64,000 nucleotides of DNA from positions 116,556,267 through 116,620,266 of the forward strand of contig OY282605.1 of the NCBI GenBank assembly GCA_958298945.1. Reading direction: 5' to 3'. The notes below the pieces were generated by a model. That model was not told the origin of the DNA. It did no database searches and saw nothing but the letters and a program-made list of their open reading frames with translations. Source of the DNA: Atherix ibis. Taxonomy: Eukaryota > Arthropoda > Insecta > Diptera > Athericidae. Shown here one piece after another: positions 1-11,440 of this stretch. The first letter of the stretch is position 1; each line of letters begins with the position of its first letter. A program made the position numbers and the translations under genes.

Positions 1-662
1 ATGGACCTTCCTTTGGATATTAATATGGTTGGCTACATGTGATTTCTAACAACGAGTAAAATTTATTGGGGGTTTTCTATGCCCGGTTTTAAAACAATAG
101 GTTCTCAGCTCAGTGTATGGGATTGTGTCTTTTGAAATTGATCTGAAAATTCTGAAATTGAGAGAAGATTTCCAGCTTTAACACTACGCCCCATACGATC
201 TCAATTTATTGCAGTTTTTAAATGGCCACCCTGTGAATTGAAAATATCAAAAGAAATTTGATATTCTACAAAAAGATTTATTTTTAAATCCTGTTTATTT
301 TTAAAAAAAGGTTTTTTTTGGAAAACGCCAAAAATATATAGAATATATGGAAAACCCCAAAATATATATAGAAAAAGAATGCTCAGATTAAAACCAAATT
401 GCCTAAAATATAAACCAAAATTTTGTCAAAAACAGCACAAACACTAAATTGTTTTTACTTAAAAAAATATATACTCGTATATCCCGAGCAAGCGATTAAT
501 AATATTTGAAATTTTATATTTTTTATTTCAATTAATTTTTATTAAAAAGATTTGATTTTTTTTTGTTGTATTTGTTGTTTTTTGTTAACTTTGTTCTTTT
601 TTTTATGTTAATTATTTTGCTATAATTTATTTATTGAAAAAAAAAGGAAAAAATTTCACATT
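1..662. other. AT-rich intergenic DNA
   Basis: No coding region is supported here. The second half is strongly A/T-rich with long T and A runs and leads directly into the calaxin-like gene, so it should contain that gene's 5' UTR and promoter. No specific promoter element can be defended. Confidence 0.6.
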
Positions 663-1441
663 ATGAAACTCGATGCGACTTTAGATGATGTACAGAATTC
701 AAGATTTCGAAATATTTATCATGATTTGAAAAAACAAATGATAAAACAATTTGCTTTAAACGAAATTGATCTTGATTGTATTCTATTGATTTATCATAAA
801 TTTGTCTTAGTCAATGGGAAGAGAGCAAAATATATGACACGAGATCAACTTTCACAAATTTTTCATATTCTATTCCAAATGGATACCAATTTAACCGATC
901 GAATAGTGATGGCTATTGATCCTGATTCGAAAAATTTTGTATCACCAAAAGCATGGATAAAATTAATTGCGGTTTATCTTATTGGTAGTTTAGAGGAAAA
1001 AATTGATTTTTGTTTTAAAGTAATTAAAATTTTCTATTGAATTCAATTTGAATATAAAATTAAATAAATATTTTTTATAGGTTTATGATATAAATGGAAA
1101 TCAAAAATTAACACGAGCTGTTGTTAAACGTTTTGTTAAACATTTTCTTGTGTCTGATTTTTATGAAGATGCCGATGAGATAATAAATGTAAGATTTAAT
1201 ATAATAATCTGGTTTATATACAATAATTTTTAATAATAAATTTCATTATCTACAGGATATGGTCGATATGATTATTCGACGAATGGACATCGATCGTGAT
1301 GGAGTTATTTCGTTTGAGGATTACGCAAAAACTGTTAGAAAAAATCCTACTTTATTGGAATTTCTGGGACGTTGCATACCTAGTAGTATGTCTGTAGTCT
1401 GTTTTATTAGGCCATTGCAAGAGATAAAAAGAAGAACATAA
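663..1441 (+). CDS. EFCAB1: Calaxin/EFCAB1-like EF-hand protein, three exons
   Basis: Coding exons 663..1019, 1081..1188 and 1256..1441 are joined by two short phase-0 introns with GT and AG ends, giving 216 residues (vertebrate EFCAB1 is about 211). Two clear EF-hand loops are visible: one spans the first splice junction (CFKVYDINGNQKLT) and one is in exon 3 (MDIDRDGVISFEDYA). A degenerate loop near residue 85 (AIDPDSKNFVS) aligns with the first hand of the family. GSLEEKIDFCF before hand 2 and LLEFLGRCIPS near the end are family hallmarks. Calaxin is an axonemal calcium sensor associated with outer-arm dynein and its docking complex, so expression in sperm or ciliated neurons is expected (inference). 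The ATG at 663 is the only in-frame start and follows an A/T-rich leader. The C-terminus differs from vertebrate proteins. Confidence 0.88.
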
Positions 1442-2624
1442 ATTATGGAATTGCTTAAATAATTATTTCTCCTCAATGCTTAGAAAATCGATTAATTTTT
1501 GCATAGTAATAAAAGTATTAAAAGTATTTTAGATTGACTAGTAATCAAAATCAATACAATATGTTTAATTGAAAAATTCAAATAAATCTTTAACTTGATA
1601 TTATTTAATTTAATTGTAGATACTTTAAAAATATCTTTTCAGTGATAGAGGCAAAGAACTAGTACTACAATTAATTCGTATTTAGTTTTATCAAATGCTA
1701 CCAGTTAGCACTCTCATCACAAAAGAACTGTCAGAATTTCTGATGAGAATCCGTAGCCGCATATTTTGACAGTATGCGGGACATGTTTACAAAAAATAGT
1801 CAATAATAAATAATTTATTTTAATTAATAGGAGAAATTATGATATTTCGAGCGGCAATTGCAAAGAGGGTATTTTTATTTCGTTTAATTCTCATTGAATT
1901 TATAGAAATTAAATTAATTTTTGATTTTTAATGTCGTGTGTATGATTACGGCAAGTGTTTGTTCCAAAAAATGAATATTTTCAGTAAAATTTAAAGTTTT
2001 TTCACTGTATTTTAGCAGTTACGTAAATTATTTTAAAATAATGACCAAGAATCATTTTTCCTTGGATGCAATTAAAAAAAATGTACGATTCTGACAGCAA
2101 AAACTAAGGAATTTCATAACAAATTAAATAAGAAAATGAATTTTCCCTTCTAATTTATGGGGAAAGATTTGGGTTTACGATAGTTTCCAAAGACAAATTT
2201 AATAATTTATAGAAAACTTTTCTAATTTGTCAATTATTAAATTGGGATTTTTAAACGGAAATGACTGATAAAATGGTAGTGTAATTTTTTTTGGTTTATC
2301 TTAGGGTTTCAACTTTCAAAATTAATTAAATAACTTTTTTCATTCTTAAAAAAGGCATAAGTAAATTAGAAAAAATAAATTTTCCTCCAAATAAAAATAT
2401 ATAAAAGTAAAAAATACCCAACTTTTATTTATTATTAAAGAAGTGTTACATGTAAATAAATAATATTTTGCAAATTTATAATTCATTCTTTTCCAATTTG
2501 CGTATACAGAGAAGATGTTTGAAATAATTTTGCTAGGCAGATGATATATAGTTTAAAAAATCCATGAAATCCTTTTATTTTAGTATTATGGTCGGTCTTG
2601 GTTTTTTGTATGTACTCAGCAATA
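1442..2624. other. AT-rich intergenic DNA
   Basis: No exon, RNA gene or recognisable transposon was found. It is homopolymer-rich sequence between the calaxin-like gene and the first mariner. Confidence 0.55.
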
Positions 2625-3851
2625 CCAGGTGCATAAGCTTAAATCCGATAGATTGGCGTGAACGATCGTATTAAGCTATCATGGGGACGCCCTTCTTTTT
2701 TTATGAGTTTGACATCTGTCAACATTAATCAGTGCACATTGTCAGCATTTCGTACAACAACATACATTTTTCCTTTGGTAATCATGTCTAGTTTTGTGCC
2801 AGAAAAAGAGCATATGCGGGGAGCTCTGCTTTTCTGCTTCAATTTGAAGAAATCGGTGGCCGAATCGCATCGAATGCTTATGGAGGCCTATGGTGACAGT
2901 GCTTTATCGGAAACAACGTACCGAGATTGGTTTCGTCGATTTAAAAACGGCAATTTTGACTTGTGGGACAAGAAGCATGAAAATCGGCCTAGGAAGGTTG
3001 AGGACCATCAATTGCAGTCTCTTTTGGACGAAGACGATACCCAATCGCAAAAAATGCTCGCGTATGCGTGCCATGTGGAAGATTGAAAAGATCGGAAACT
3101 GGGCGCCGCATGAATTGAACGATAGGCAGATGGAGCGACGCCAAAACACATGCGAAATTTTGCTCGCCAGACAAAAAATAAAGTCTGCATCGGATTGTGA
3201 CAGGCGATGAAAAGTGGATATATTTCGAGAATCCTAAACGCAAGAAATCGTGGGTTGATCCCGGCCAACCATCAACATCTTCCCCAAGACCAAATCGCTT
3301 CGGGTGGAAGACGATGCTGTGCGTTTGGTGGAATCAGCAGGGTATCGTCTACTATGAGATGTTGAAGCCTGGTGAAACTGTCAATTCCCACCACTACCAC
3401 CAACATCTGATCAAATTGCACCGTGCTCTGCGTGAAAAAAGGACGGATTATCAACAAAGACATGAGAAGCTGATTTTCCTCAACGACAATGCACCATCGC
3501 ACACGTCAAAAATGGTCTGAAACTACTTGGAGACACTCAACTGGGAGGTGCTTTTCAACCCCGCTTATTCACCAGACCTGGCCCCTTTCGACTACCACCT
3601 ATTTTCGTCGATGGGCCACACGCTCGCTGAGCAGCACTTCGATTCTTACGAAGACGTCCGAAAATGGCTTGATGAGTGGTTTGCCTCGAAAGAGAAGGCA
3701 TTTTTTTGGCGTGGTATCCATAAATTGCCCGAGAGATGGGAAAATGTGTAGCTAGCGAGGGCAAGTACTTTGAATAAATTTGTTTTTGCTTTCTATGAAA
3801 AAAACGTGTTTTTTTTACTAAAAAACAGCGAATTTAAGGTTATACACCTGG
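2625..3851 (+). mobile_element. mariner transposon with decayed transposase
   Basis: The element is 1,227 bp and flanked by TA at 2623-2624 and 3852-3853. Its imperfect terminal inverted repeats begin CCAGGTG(C/T)ATAA at both ends. The transposase runs left to right: the N-terminal helix-turn-helix part starts with FVPEKEHMRG near 2792, then a frameshift near 3085, then VTGDEKW at about 3197, NDNAPSHTS at about 3485, and SPDLAPFDYHLF at about 3570. These are the mariner D,D,34D catalytic motifs. Damage includes a deletion or frameshift in the helix-turn-helix region around 3050-3090 and a stop just after NAPSHTSKMV near 3519. It encodes no functional transposase but retains both ends, so it could in principle still be moved by a related enzyme (inference). 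Confidence 0.93.
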
Positions 3852-5471
3852 TATTAAAGATTTTACGATACGGCCCCCAACATGGTAGTTAATCGTTTAT
3901 TGACCTTTTATGGAAAATTTTATTTTAGTTCATTTCTTCAAAATCGTATCAAATATATTTTTAACCAATTCATAGTATTTTTTATACTTCAAGAAATCGC
4001 ATTCTCTAGAGGGTTAGTTGAAAATAAAATCCTCGCTTTGTATTTAATTTATAATGAAATTATTTTTTCGGCAATTTTTAAAATACATCGTAATATTCCT
4101 GAGGAACTAATAAAAAAGTTGTTTCTTCTAAATGCCATTTTCTGCAACTCCGAAGTCTCTATCATACAATGAAAATAAATACCCTAATAACAGGAAATTA
4201 TGGTTACTGGCGTCTACATTATGTTCGGCAGATTGGAAAACTTTAAACCATGTTAAAACTATTATATCACTGTAAGCTATGGTTCAGCATTGATAATACT
4301 ACTTCCTTTAAAACTCTGGATTCGAAAGCTTCATCCTAGTGATGGAAGTTGCGAAAATCTAGATTTAAAATGTCAAGACTACGCTTCAATTTTACTTCAT
4401 AACACACTTAATATCCTATTAAAAATCTTAAAATGGAACTTAAGCCACTTTCAAAATAAAAATGTTTACAATTCCATTAACCAACTAATTTTCTTTTTAT
4501 AAAATTTTATTGGTAAAAATTTGCTTCAAAATTAAAATAAAACGTACAAATGTAAATATTAAAACAGCTATCTTGATTTTTTTTTGTTGGAAAATGTACT
4601 TGGGCCACTTTCAAAATAAACCAGCTCATATACAGAAATTTGAAGAAGAAAAATGGCGTCAATTATAGAATGCCAAAGTCAAATTGAAAATAAAAAAATG
4701 GCGTCAAATGTTATTGTTGGACAATAATTTTTGTTCATTAGCTTATTAACATTGAAATGAAGGACAAACAGTTTATAAATGTATGCCAAATGAGAAGAAT
4801 TAATAAAAAATGGTATAAAACAATTTAATATTTATGCGACATAAATTTACAAAAAAATGTTTTATTTATTTCACTAATAAATTTTTAATTTTATCATTTT
4901 CCTATTAAGAATATTATTTTGTATTAAATTTGTCATATGAATTTGTTCTCTATTATTGATTTCACTCTCATAACTATGATTAAAATCCTAAAATTATATT
5001 TAAATACGCTCGTGGCTATATTGCACAAATTTGTATTCATTTCTAACGGTTTTCGAAAAAAAATCTATTTAAAATTTGTTTATTCATTTAATAATTAAAA
5101 ATAATACTAAGAACAATTAAAAATTTTCTCTGAACAATTATGGCTAAATCTAAAAAAATTGAGGCATGTGCGCATTCTTGTTGTTATCGTAGATCCAACC
5201 TTTCTGTCGTGTGTTGCACACGTGAAGAAATCAATGATCACATTTGTAGTTCCAACATTGGAATCGGACAAATAGCAACGAGCTTTTAATTGCTAAAAAT
5301 ATTTGGTGTACTTTGCATTGACACAGTGTATAAATACGTTGTGAAAAGTAAAGTATTTTCGTAAATGTGAACTATTTTCTAATTCGGCCCACATATCTTA
5401 TATGAATTAGTAACGGTCGCAATGCAATTAAAATGATAATTATTCTTGTTATAATTTATATTATTTTTCAG
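3852..5471. other. Intergenic DNA, presumably holding the ArgRS-m 5' end
   Basis: No exon could be identified. The acceptor at 5471 implies that at least one upstream exon of the arginyl-tRNA synthetase gene lies here, with the start codon and mitochondrial targeting sequence. No ATG-containing exon with a convincing donor was found. The phrase CTTTCAAAATAAA occurs near both 4447 and 4608, a minor local repeat. Confidence 0.45.
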
Positions 5472-7308
5472 ATAAGTGAACTACTTAAAGTAGATGTGAC
5501 TCCGGCATTTCTGAACAACGTTTCTTCGGTTCTAGAGGTTAAAAAAAGCGGGAGCGATGTGGAAATACATCTTCCGGTAATTAAAGCGGCAAATTTACTC
5601 CGAAGAGATGGCGTAACATTCATGAATCAACTGGTTGATGGGCAGTACGATAGTAAATTAATTAAAAATGTGGCTTGTGATGTTAGTGCACGTGCTTCCA
5701 CAAAGATAGTATTCCAATTGGATAAGAGCACTTTTGTTCAAAATGCGTTAAGCTATCAGGAGAATTTGGTTTGGTTGACAAAGAAAAAACCCGAAACCGT
5801 CATAGTCGAATATAGCTCACCAAATATTGCAAAACCCTTCCATGTAGGCCATTTGCGTTCAACAATAATTGGTAATTTCTTAGCAAATATCGAGAAATAT
5901 CTAGGAAAGAACGTTGTACGAATTAACTACCTTGGTGATTGGGGTACACAGTTTGGTCTGCTTAAATTGGGAATCGAAATGATTGGTCTATCAGATGCTG
6001 AAGTTCGTTCAAATCCAATTCAAAATCTTTACAGAGCGTATGTATCAGGCAATCAAGCTGCCAGTGTAGACAAATACGTAGCAGAAAAGGCGAAACGATA
6101 TTTTAGACAACTTGAAGATGGTCTTGATGCTGAAGAGATCACTCGGTGGGAACAATATCGAAAATTCACAATCGAAGAACTACAAAATGTTTATAGTCGT
6201 TTAGGTATTGAATTCGACACATACGAATGGGAGTCACAATATGGTCAACAACAAATTCAAAGTATTTTAAATACTCTCGAGTCGAAGGGTATCCTAGTGG
6301 AAGAGATAGACGGACGGAAAATTGCTCAAATTGGTGACAGGAGAGTGCCGGTTGTAAAAAGTGATGGTTCGACACTATATTTAGCCAGGGACGTAGCCGC
6401 TTTAATGGATCGTTCTAACCGTTACAGTTTCGATAAAATGTTGTATGTGGTCGACAATGCACAAACTGATCACTTTAATGCCTGCTTTCATATAGCAAAA
6501 CAGCTCGACCCTGCAATGGCTGAACGTCTGACTCACATTAAGTTTGGTCGTGTACGAGGAATGAGCACAAGAACCGGCAATGTTATCTTCCTTAACAATG
6601 TTTTGGATGAAGCGCGTGATATAACAATGCAAAAGCAACTTCAGTCACCAAGTAAATAAAACCTTTTCTTTATTTAAATTTTCAATTAGAGAATTTTTTT
6701 CATTATAAGCCAAATTTCATTGCAGCAACAAAAATTGATGTGACCAGCGAATTAGATAAGCGGACCGCTGATATTCTTGGAGTATCTGCTGTAATTGTAA
6801 ACGATTTGAAGCAACGACGTCAACGTGATTACGACTTCGATTGGGATAAGGCTTTGCAAACAAACGGCGATACAGGCGTAAAATTGCAGTACACACATTG
6901 TCGTTTGTGTAGTCTTATTAAAATGAACGATGTAGTTCCAGCTGAAATTGCAAACTCAGAATATCTTTCTGAGCCCGAAGCACTTAATCTTATTGTAGAA
7001 ATTGCTCGATACCCTGAAGCTGTTCTCAGAGCACAGCAAAGGCATGAAGCTTGCGAGCTGGTAAACTATTTGTTTTGTTTAAGGTAATTCCATTTTGAAT
7101 ATAAATACCAATTTTGAGGAATTGATAAAAAAAAATATTTTTATTTTTCAATAGTAACACTATTAGTCGGGCACTGAAAAAATTAAATGTTAAAAATTGT
7201 GAATCGAAAGAAGTTCAATCACAACGTATACTGCTTTTTGTGGTATCTAGAAAAATTTTACACGATGGAATGGAAATTTTAGGACTTAAACCATTAGAAG
7301 AGATGTAG
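5472..7308 (+). CDS. ArgRS-m: Arginyl-tRNA synthetase, mitochondrial (5' end incomplete)
   Basis: Class I synthetase charging mitochondrial tRNA-Arg. Coding exons are 5472..6651, 6726..7083 and 7155..7308, with GT-AG introns and consistent phase (A|CA and AG|T split codons). The HIGH-type motif is FHVGHLRSTIIGNF (about 5840), followed by INYLGDWGTQFGLL. The KMSKS-equivalent loop is the ArgRS form GMSTRTG (about 6559). The C-terminal helical tRNA-binding domain includes GDTGVKLQYTHCRL in exon 2 and ends in LGLKPLEEM. The seen part is about 563 residues against about 578 in human RARS2, so only a short N-terminal piece is missing. The ATG at 5433 precedes a typical acceptor (TATTTTTCAG) and would give a hydrophobic intron translation, so I do not take it as the start. 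The gene is convergent with mRpS9, 161 bp away. Confidence 0.95.
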
Positions 7309-7342
7309 ACTGATATTTTGTTATGAATGTTATATTTTATCA

Positions 7343-7348
7343 AATAAA
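7343..7348 (+). terminator. Poly(A) signal of ArgRS-m
   Basis: AATAAA lies 35 bp after the ArgRS-m stop codon in the short gap before the oppositely oriented mRpS9 stop. The position fits a cleavage signal; this is inferred from position only. Confidence 0.55.
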
Positions 7349-7469
7349 AACAGAATTTAATCGTTGTTGTTTTTTTTTGCTACTGCTAGTTATCTTATTT
7401 TTTTCTTTTTCAACTTTAATTTTCATATCGTACAATACATTATACTTTTAATGATAATAAAAAATACTT

Positions 7470-9758
7470 TTAACGTTTCTTCCATGTGAATTTGCGACGA
7501 GCACCTTCTTGTCCAGGCTTCTTTCTTTCACGACGTCTGTAATCACGTGTAAGCAGACCAGCTAAAATGAGAAAAATAATTTTTTTTTTGTTATTTTCGT
7601 GAATGAATTGCCGTATACATTTTTAAAAAAAAATATTTTATTATTTAGAAAATTATCTTAAACTTCAAATGTTCAATTGTTTTAATAAAAGTCTAAAACT
7701 TTTATATTTATGTGTTTTGGTTTAAGGTACTTTCGGTATGGAAATTGATAAGGACATTTTTTCTTTAATGTCTGCAGGGGTAACTATTTATCATATTAGA
7801 CCACAAATTAGGTTTTGTCATCTATGGTGGTGGAGTAATGACATCAATCAGAACGCTATGAACATGGTCAATTAAATAGTCTATAAGTCAATATATTATT
7901 TGCCATTAACGGTTATCATAAAAAAGAGCAAATTTAAAATAAACTACAATATTTCGGTTACGAAATATTTTATTGTGCTTTTAAATATGTTCGATCAGGG
8001 CAAAATCGAATAGCCAGAAATGATTGTATTTTTGTTAATAAAATGCAGTAATACCGGAAAGTTTAAGCTTATTTTAAAGATAACAATACAATTGAGGACT
8101 TACAAGAACTAATTTATAGTAATAATTGCTTGCGTATTAATGCAAAATATATTAAAACATGAAAAAACTATTTTTAATTTCTCTTATTTGTAGTGATAAG
8201 TACTTTATTGATTTTTATTTTTAATATTAAAGCCACGGATTTCAAATAGAAGAAATTATAAACATTTAGTCCTTTATTTAATGTGCACAGACTATATAAA
8301 TTATTTCAGCCAAAAGCCATCTGTTTCTTCAAAAAGTCTCCGATTACTTTTTAAATGTCTTCGATTAATTTCGAATAGTCTCCGATTACTTTTGTAATGT
8401 CCGATTATTTGTAAAAAGCCTTCGATTGTTTGTTAGGTCTCAGACATTTTTTTCAAAATTCTCCAATTTGTTAAACGTCACTGATTATATTGTTAATTGT
8501 CTCTAATTCTTTATTAAGATCTATCATAGTTTGTTAAAAGTCTCCAATCAATTGGTAAAAGTCTCCAATAAATTGGTAAACGTCTCCAATTAATTTGTAA
8601 AAGTCTCCAATTAATTGGTAAAAGTCTCCAATTAATAGGTAAAAGTCTCCAATTATTTGTTAAAAGTCTCCAATTAATTGGTAAAAGTCTCCAATTAATT
8701 GATAAAAGTCGCCGATTAATTTGTTAAAGTTTTCGATTATTTGTTAAAAGTTTCCGAGTATTTATTAAAAGTCTCTGATTATTTTGAAATTTCCATTTTT
8801 CTATTTAAATGCTACAAATTGTTTAAAGTTCCCGATTTTTTGTCAAAACTCTCCAATTAATTGATAAAAGTTTCCATTTATTTGTTAAAAGTCCATCGTA
8901 ATTTGTTAAGTATCCGATTATTCTGTAAAAGTCTCCGATTATTTGTTAAAAGTCTGCCATTATTTCTAAAATGTCTCCCATCGATTTTTAAGACTCCGAT
9001 TATTTTATAAAACTCTCCAATTACTTGTGAAATGTCTCTGATTACTTTTAAAAAATCTTCGATTATTGACTATGCGATTAATTTTTGTTTGCTAACAATC
9101 GTCATTTTTGTTTATAGATATTGCTGTATTTTATTCAACGCATCAAAGCATAATTATTGTTTTTTTCTTAAATTTTAAAATTTTTATTATTTTAAATTGA
9201 AAAGAAAATTGTAGAAATATTCTCAACGATCAATTTGAGATGCGCAAATAATTTTATATGGAATACGATCCATCCAACCATACATCCATCACCGAGTATG
9301 CATCTATCTCCAGTGATAACGCGAATATATTTACAGCCCACAATACTATTGCGAATATGAAAAATTTTGTTTAAAGTGTTATGAATAGGATGGGGTCATT
9401 TCAAGTTTTTAGCATTTAATTCAATTTAAATGTAATTTTATGCTTGAATGATAAATGTTTGTCGTGACGCAAAACGTTCTTCAATTAAGTAATGTCAACC
9501 AACGCACAGTTGTTTATTTGTAAAGAAAATTCGAGTTCTATATGTGTAAAATGTAAAATAATATTTACAAAATTTCCATTTAAAATTCAACTTACCAATT
9601 CTCATATTTTCGACCATTTTTTCATCAACAAAACTGCGTATGGCCATTGCAATTCCCCATCGGACCGCACCTGATTGTCCAGAATATCCGCCACCAGCCA
9701 CATTTGCTTCAATATCAACTTTACCGATCATTTCAGTAAAAATCAGCGGAAAAAGTAT
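7470..9758 (-). CDS. mRpS9: Mitochondrial ribosomal protein S9 (uS9m), last two exons
   Basis: Minus-strand exons are 9596..9758 and 7470..7561, joined across a 2,034-bp intron (G|CT split codon) to give 84 residues. They begin [18 protein letters not shown] and continue [18 protein letters not shown]. The end is [20 protein letters not shown], the diagnostic basic tail of uS9m that reaches toward the decoding P site. This is the conserved C-terminal third; animal mRpS9 proteins are about 390-400 residues. The acceptor at 9758-9761 shows that upstream exons exist toward higher coordinates, but none was recognised up to 16 kb, so they lie behind a large transposon-filled intron or outside the window. 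The intron carries a 21-bp minisatellite. Confidence 0.93.
8318..9075. repeat. 21-bp minisatellite in the mRpS9 intron
   Basis: About 35 degenerate tandem units have the consensus GTAAAAGTCTCCAATTAATTG. The central part (about 8530-8720) is the most regular; the flanking units drift to CTCCGATTATTTGTTAAAAG and vary slightly in length. The array lies wholly within the intron between the last two mRpS9 exons. Confidence 0.9.
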
Positions 9759-10339
9759 CTGAAATTTTTGTTGTTGTATTTATTTGCATTCTTTTCATTA
9801 TATCAATTGGATTTTTTTAAAAACCTATTATAATTTTTTTTATTAAATAAAAAGTTGGCGTCTTGTCGTAAATAAAATTCAAAATTTTTATTTAAAAAAC
9901 AAAAGAAAAACTGAAAGTTGTCCTCAGTTCTAATTTAATTGTAAAAGTAAATTGAAGCATTTACTTTGAATAATGAAAAATTGCTTGTTTAATAATAATA
10001 GAATTTGATTTCATTTTTAACGATTTTTTTTTTAAATATTTTGTTTTCATAGAAAATTGTATTATTATTGCACTTATGTGCATACTTTGAAACTGGCTAT
10101 TTGTAGTGGCGACGTTGCCCCAAATTTCAGATGATATTACAATATAATAAATTTTTTTTACTTCTTATATTTTTAAATTCAATGTATTTTGCATCAATAT
10201 TGAGTAATTTTTAATATTTTCTAAAGGTTTTAGTACAAATAGGCCATTTTTAACAGTTTTTACTTGCATGTTAAGGTATCTTTGCATACTTTTGTGAAGA
10301 GCATAGATTGCTTAAAGCTCTTAAAAGCTCATCTATGTT
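9759..10339. other. AT-rich DNA (presumed mRpS9 intron)
   Basis: This lies immediately upstream of the mRpS9 acceptor. No exon or named repeat was recognised. Confidence 0.5.
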
Positions 10340-10810
10340 ATGCTTCAAAATAGGTTAATGCTTTTTCAAGCAAAGAAAGAAGTACGAGATGCGATCTGGC
10401 AACACTATGGGCTCCCTCTCTATATAGTTTGTATATTATTACTCCCCTCAATCTATAACTATGCTACTTTATACAGCGCCATCAAGGGGGAGGGGAGGAG
10501 ATTATTGCATGTACGTTCGGTAGCTTAACCCTTTAAATATTTTTTAAAAGTTTTAGCATACTTTTGTCAAGAGCATAAATTGTTATAAGCTCTCAAAAAA
10601 TTAGTGCTTTTTCAAGCAAAGAAAGAAGTACGGGATGTGACAGAAGACTTATGAGACACAGAGCGATCTGGCAACACTATAGGCTTCCTCTCTATATAGC
10701 TTGTACGTTATTAGCTCCCCTCAATCCATAACTAAGCTACATTTTGCAGTGCTATCAAGGGGGGGGGGGGGGGAAATATTGCAGCATGCACGATCGGTAG
10801 CTTCACGACC
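10340..10810 (+). repeat. Two direct copies of a dispersed noncoding repeat with G-runs
   Basis: Two related blocks (about 10368-10510 and 10610-10800) share AAGCAAAGAAAGAAGTACG, GCGATCTGGCAACACTAT, CTCTCTATATAG and ACTCCCCTCAATC/CTCCCCTCAATCC. Each then has a G-rich run after CATCAAGG or TATCAAGG; the second run is about 15 G. The second block leads into a mariner transposase relic, and related sequence precedes similar relics at 32.2 kb and 63.4 kb. This is probably the 5' noncoding part of that mariner family, duplicated here. Confidence 0.7.
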
Positions 10811-11440
10811 TTACAGAGTGAAGTTGGTTTTTGTAGTGCGTTACGAAAAATTAATGAGCAAAATTTGCAGCAACAATTTGATTTGCTATAAAACTTTATG
10901 TTAACCTTGGTGAATCCACGAGTTTAACTTCTGAAAAATTACAACGAGCGTATGGGGACCATTCCGTTTAGAGAGCAAAAGTTTTGCCGTGGCATAGATA
11001 ACTTTTAAGGTGGATAGAAGTGGTGGAAGACGAACCTCACTCAAGAGGGCCTTCAACCTCAAAAACTGATGAAAATGTGGAACAAAAATGGGACTGTTAT
11101 GAGGTCAGACCATTGATTAATATTGGAAATGATTAATTTTTTTGTATAAAAGTCCTAGAAAGGCTCAGAAATAGGATTCTTTGCGTCAGATCAGACATGG
11201 CGGACACATGACCAGGCTTCTGGTACTCGTCCATTCACATCAATTCATGTGGTTCTCTAGACCAACTTTTTACCTGATCTTGATCTGTGTAACTTTTTGT
11301 TGTTCTGCGAGATCGAAAAACACTTGAAGGGGCGTCATCTTGGCACTGTCAACAATAACCAAAATGGTGTAATCGAAGAGATTAAGGCGATTCCAATTGA
11401 AAATTCCAATGAAAAGGAACCTTTTATTTAGATGTCTCTA
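10811..11440 (+). mobile_element. Decayed mariner fragment (VEDEP type)
   Basis: Broken reading frames match mariner transposase in order. A helix-turn-helix linker reads VEDEPHSRGPSTSKTDENVEQ (VEDEP at about 11020), and a C-terminal part near 11270-11400 reads PDLDLCNFLLFCEIEK and then LKGRHLG. The central catalytic region is missing, so this is an internally deleted, frameshifted relic. Sister fragments occur at 32.2-32.7, 36.9 and 63.4-63.7 kb. No terminal repeat was defined. Confidence 0.8.

Noticed and set aside
5143..5289. Open frame MAKSKKIEACAHSCC as first exon of ArgRS-m
   Set aside because: No donor joins it to exon 5472 in a suitable frame and the sequence does not resemble the family's N-terminus.
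5433..5471. ATG giving a hydrophobic N-terminus for arginyl-tRNA synthetase
   Set aside because: The stretch ends in a typical polypyrimidine-CAG acceptor and translates to an Ile/Val-rich run unlike a mitochondrial presequence; it is most likely intron.
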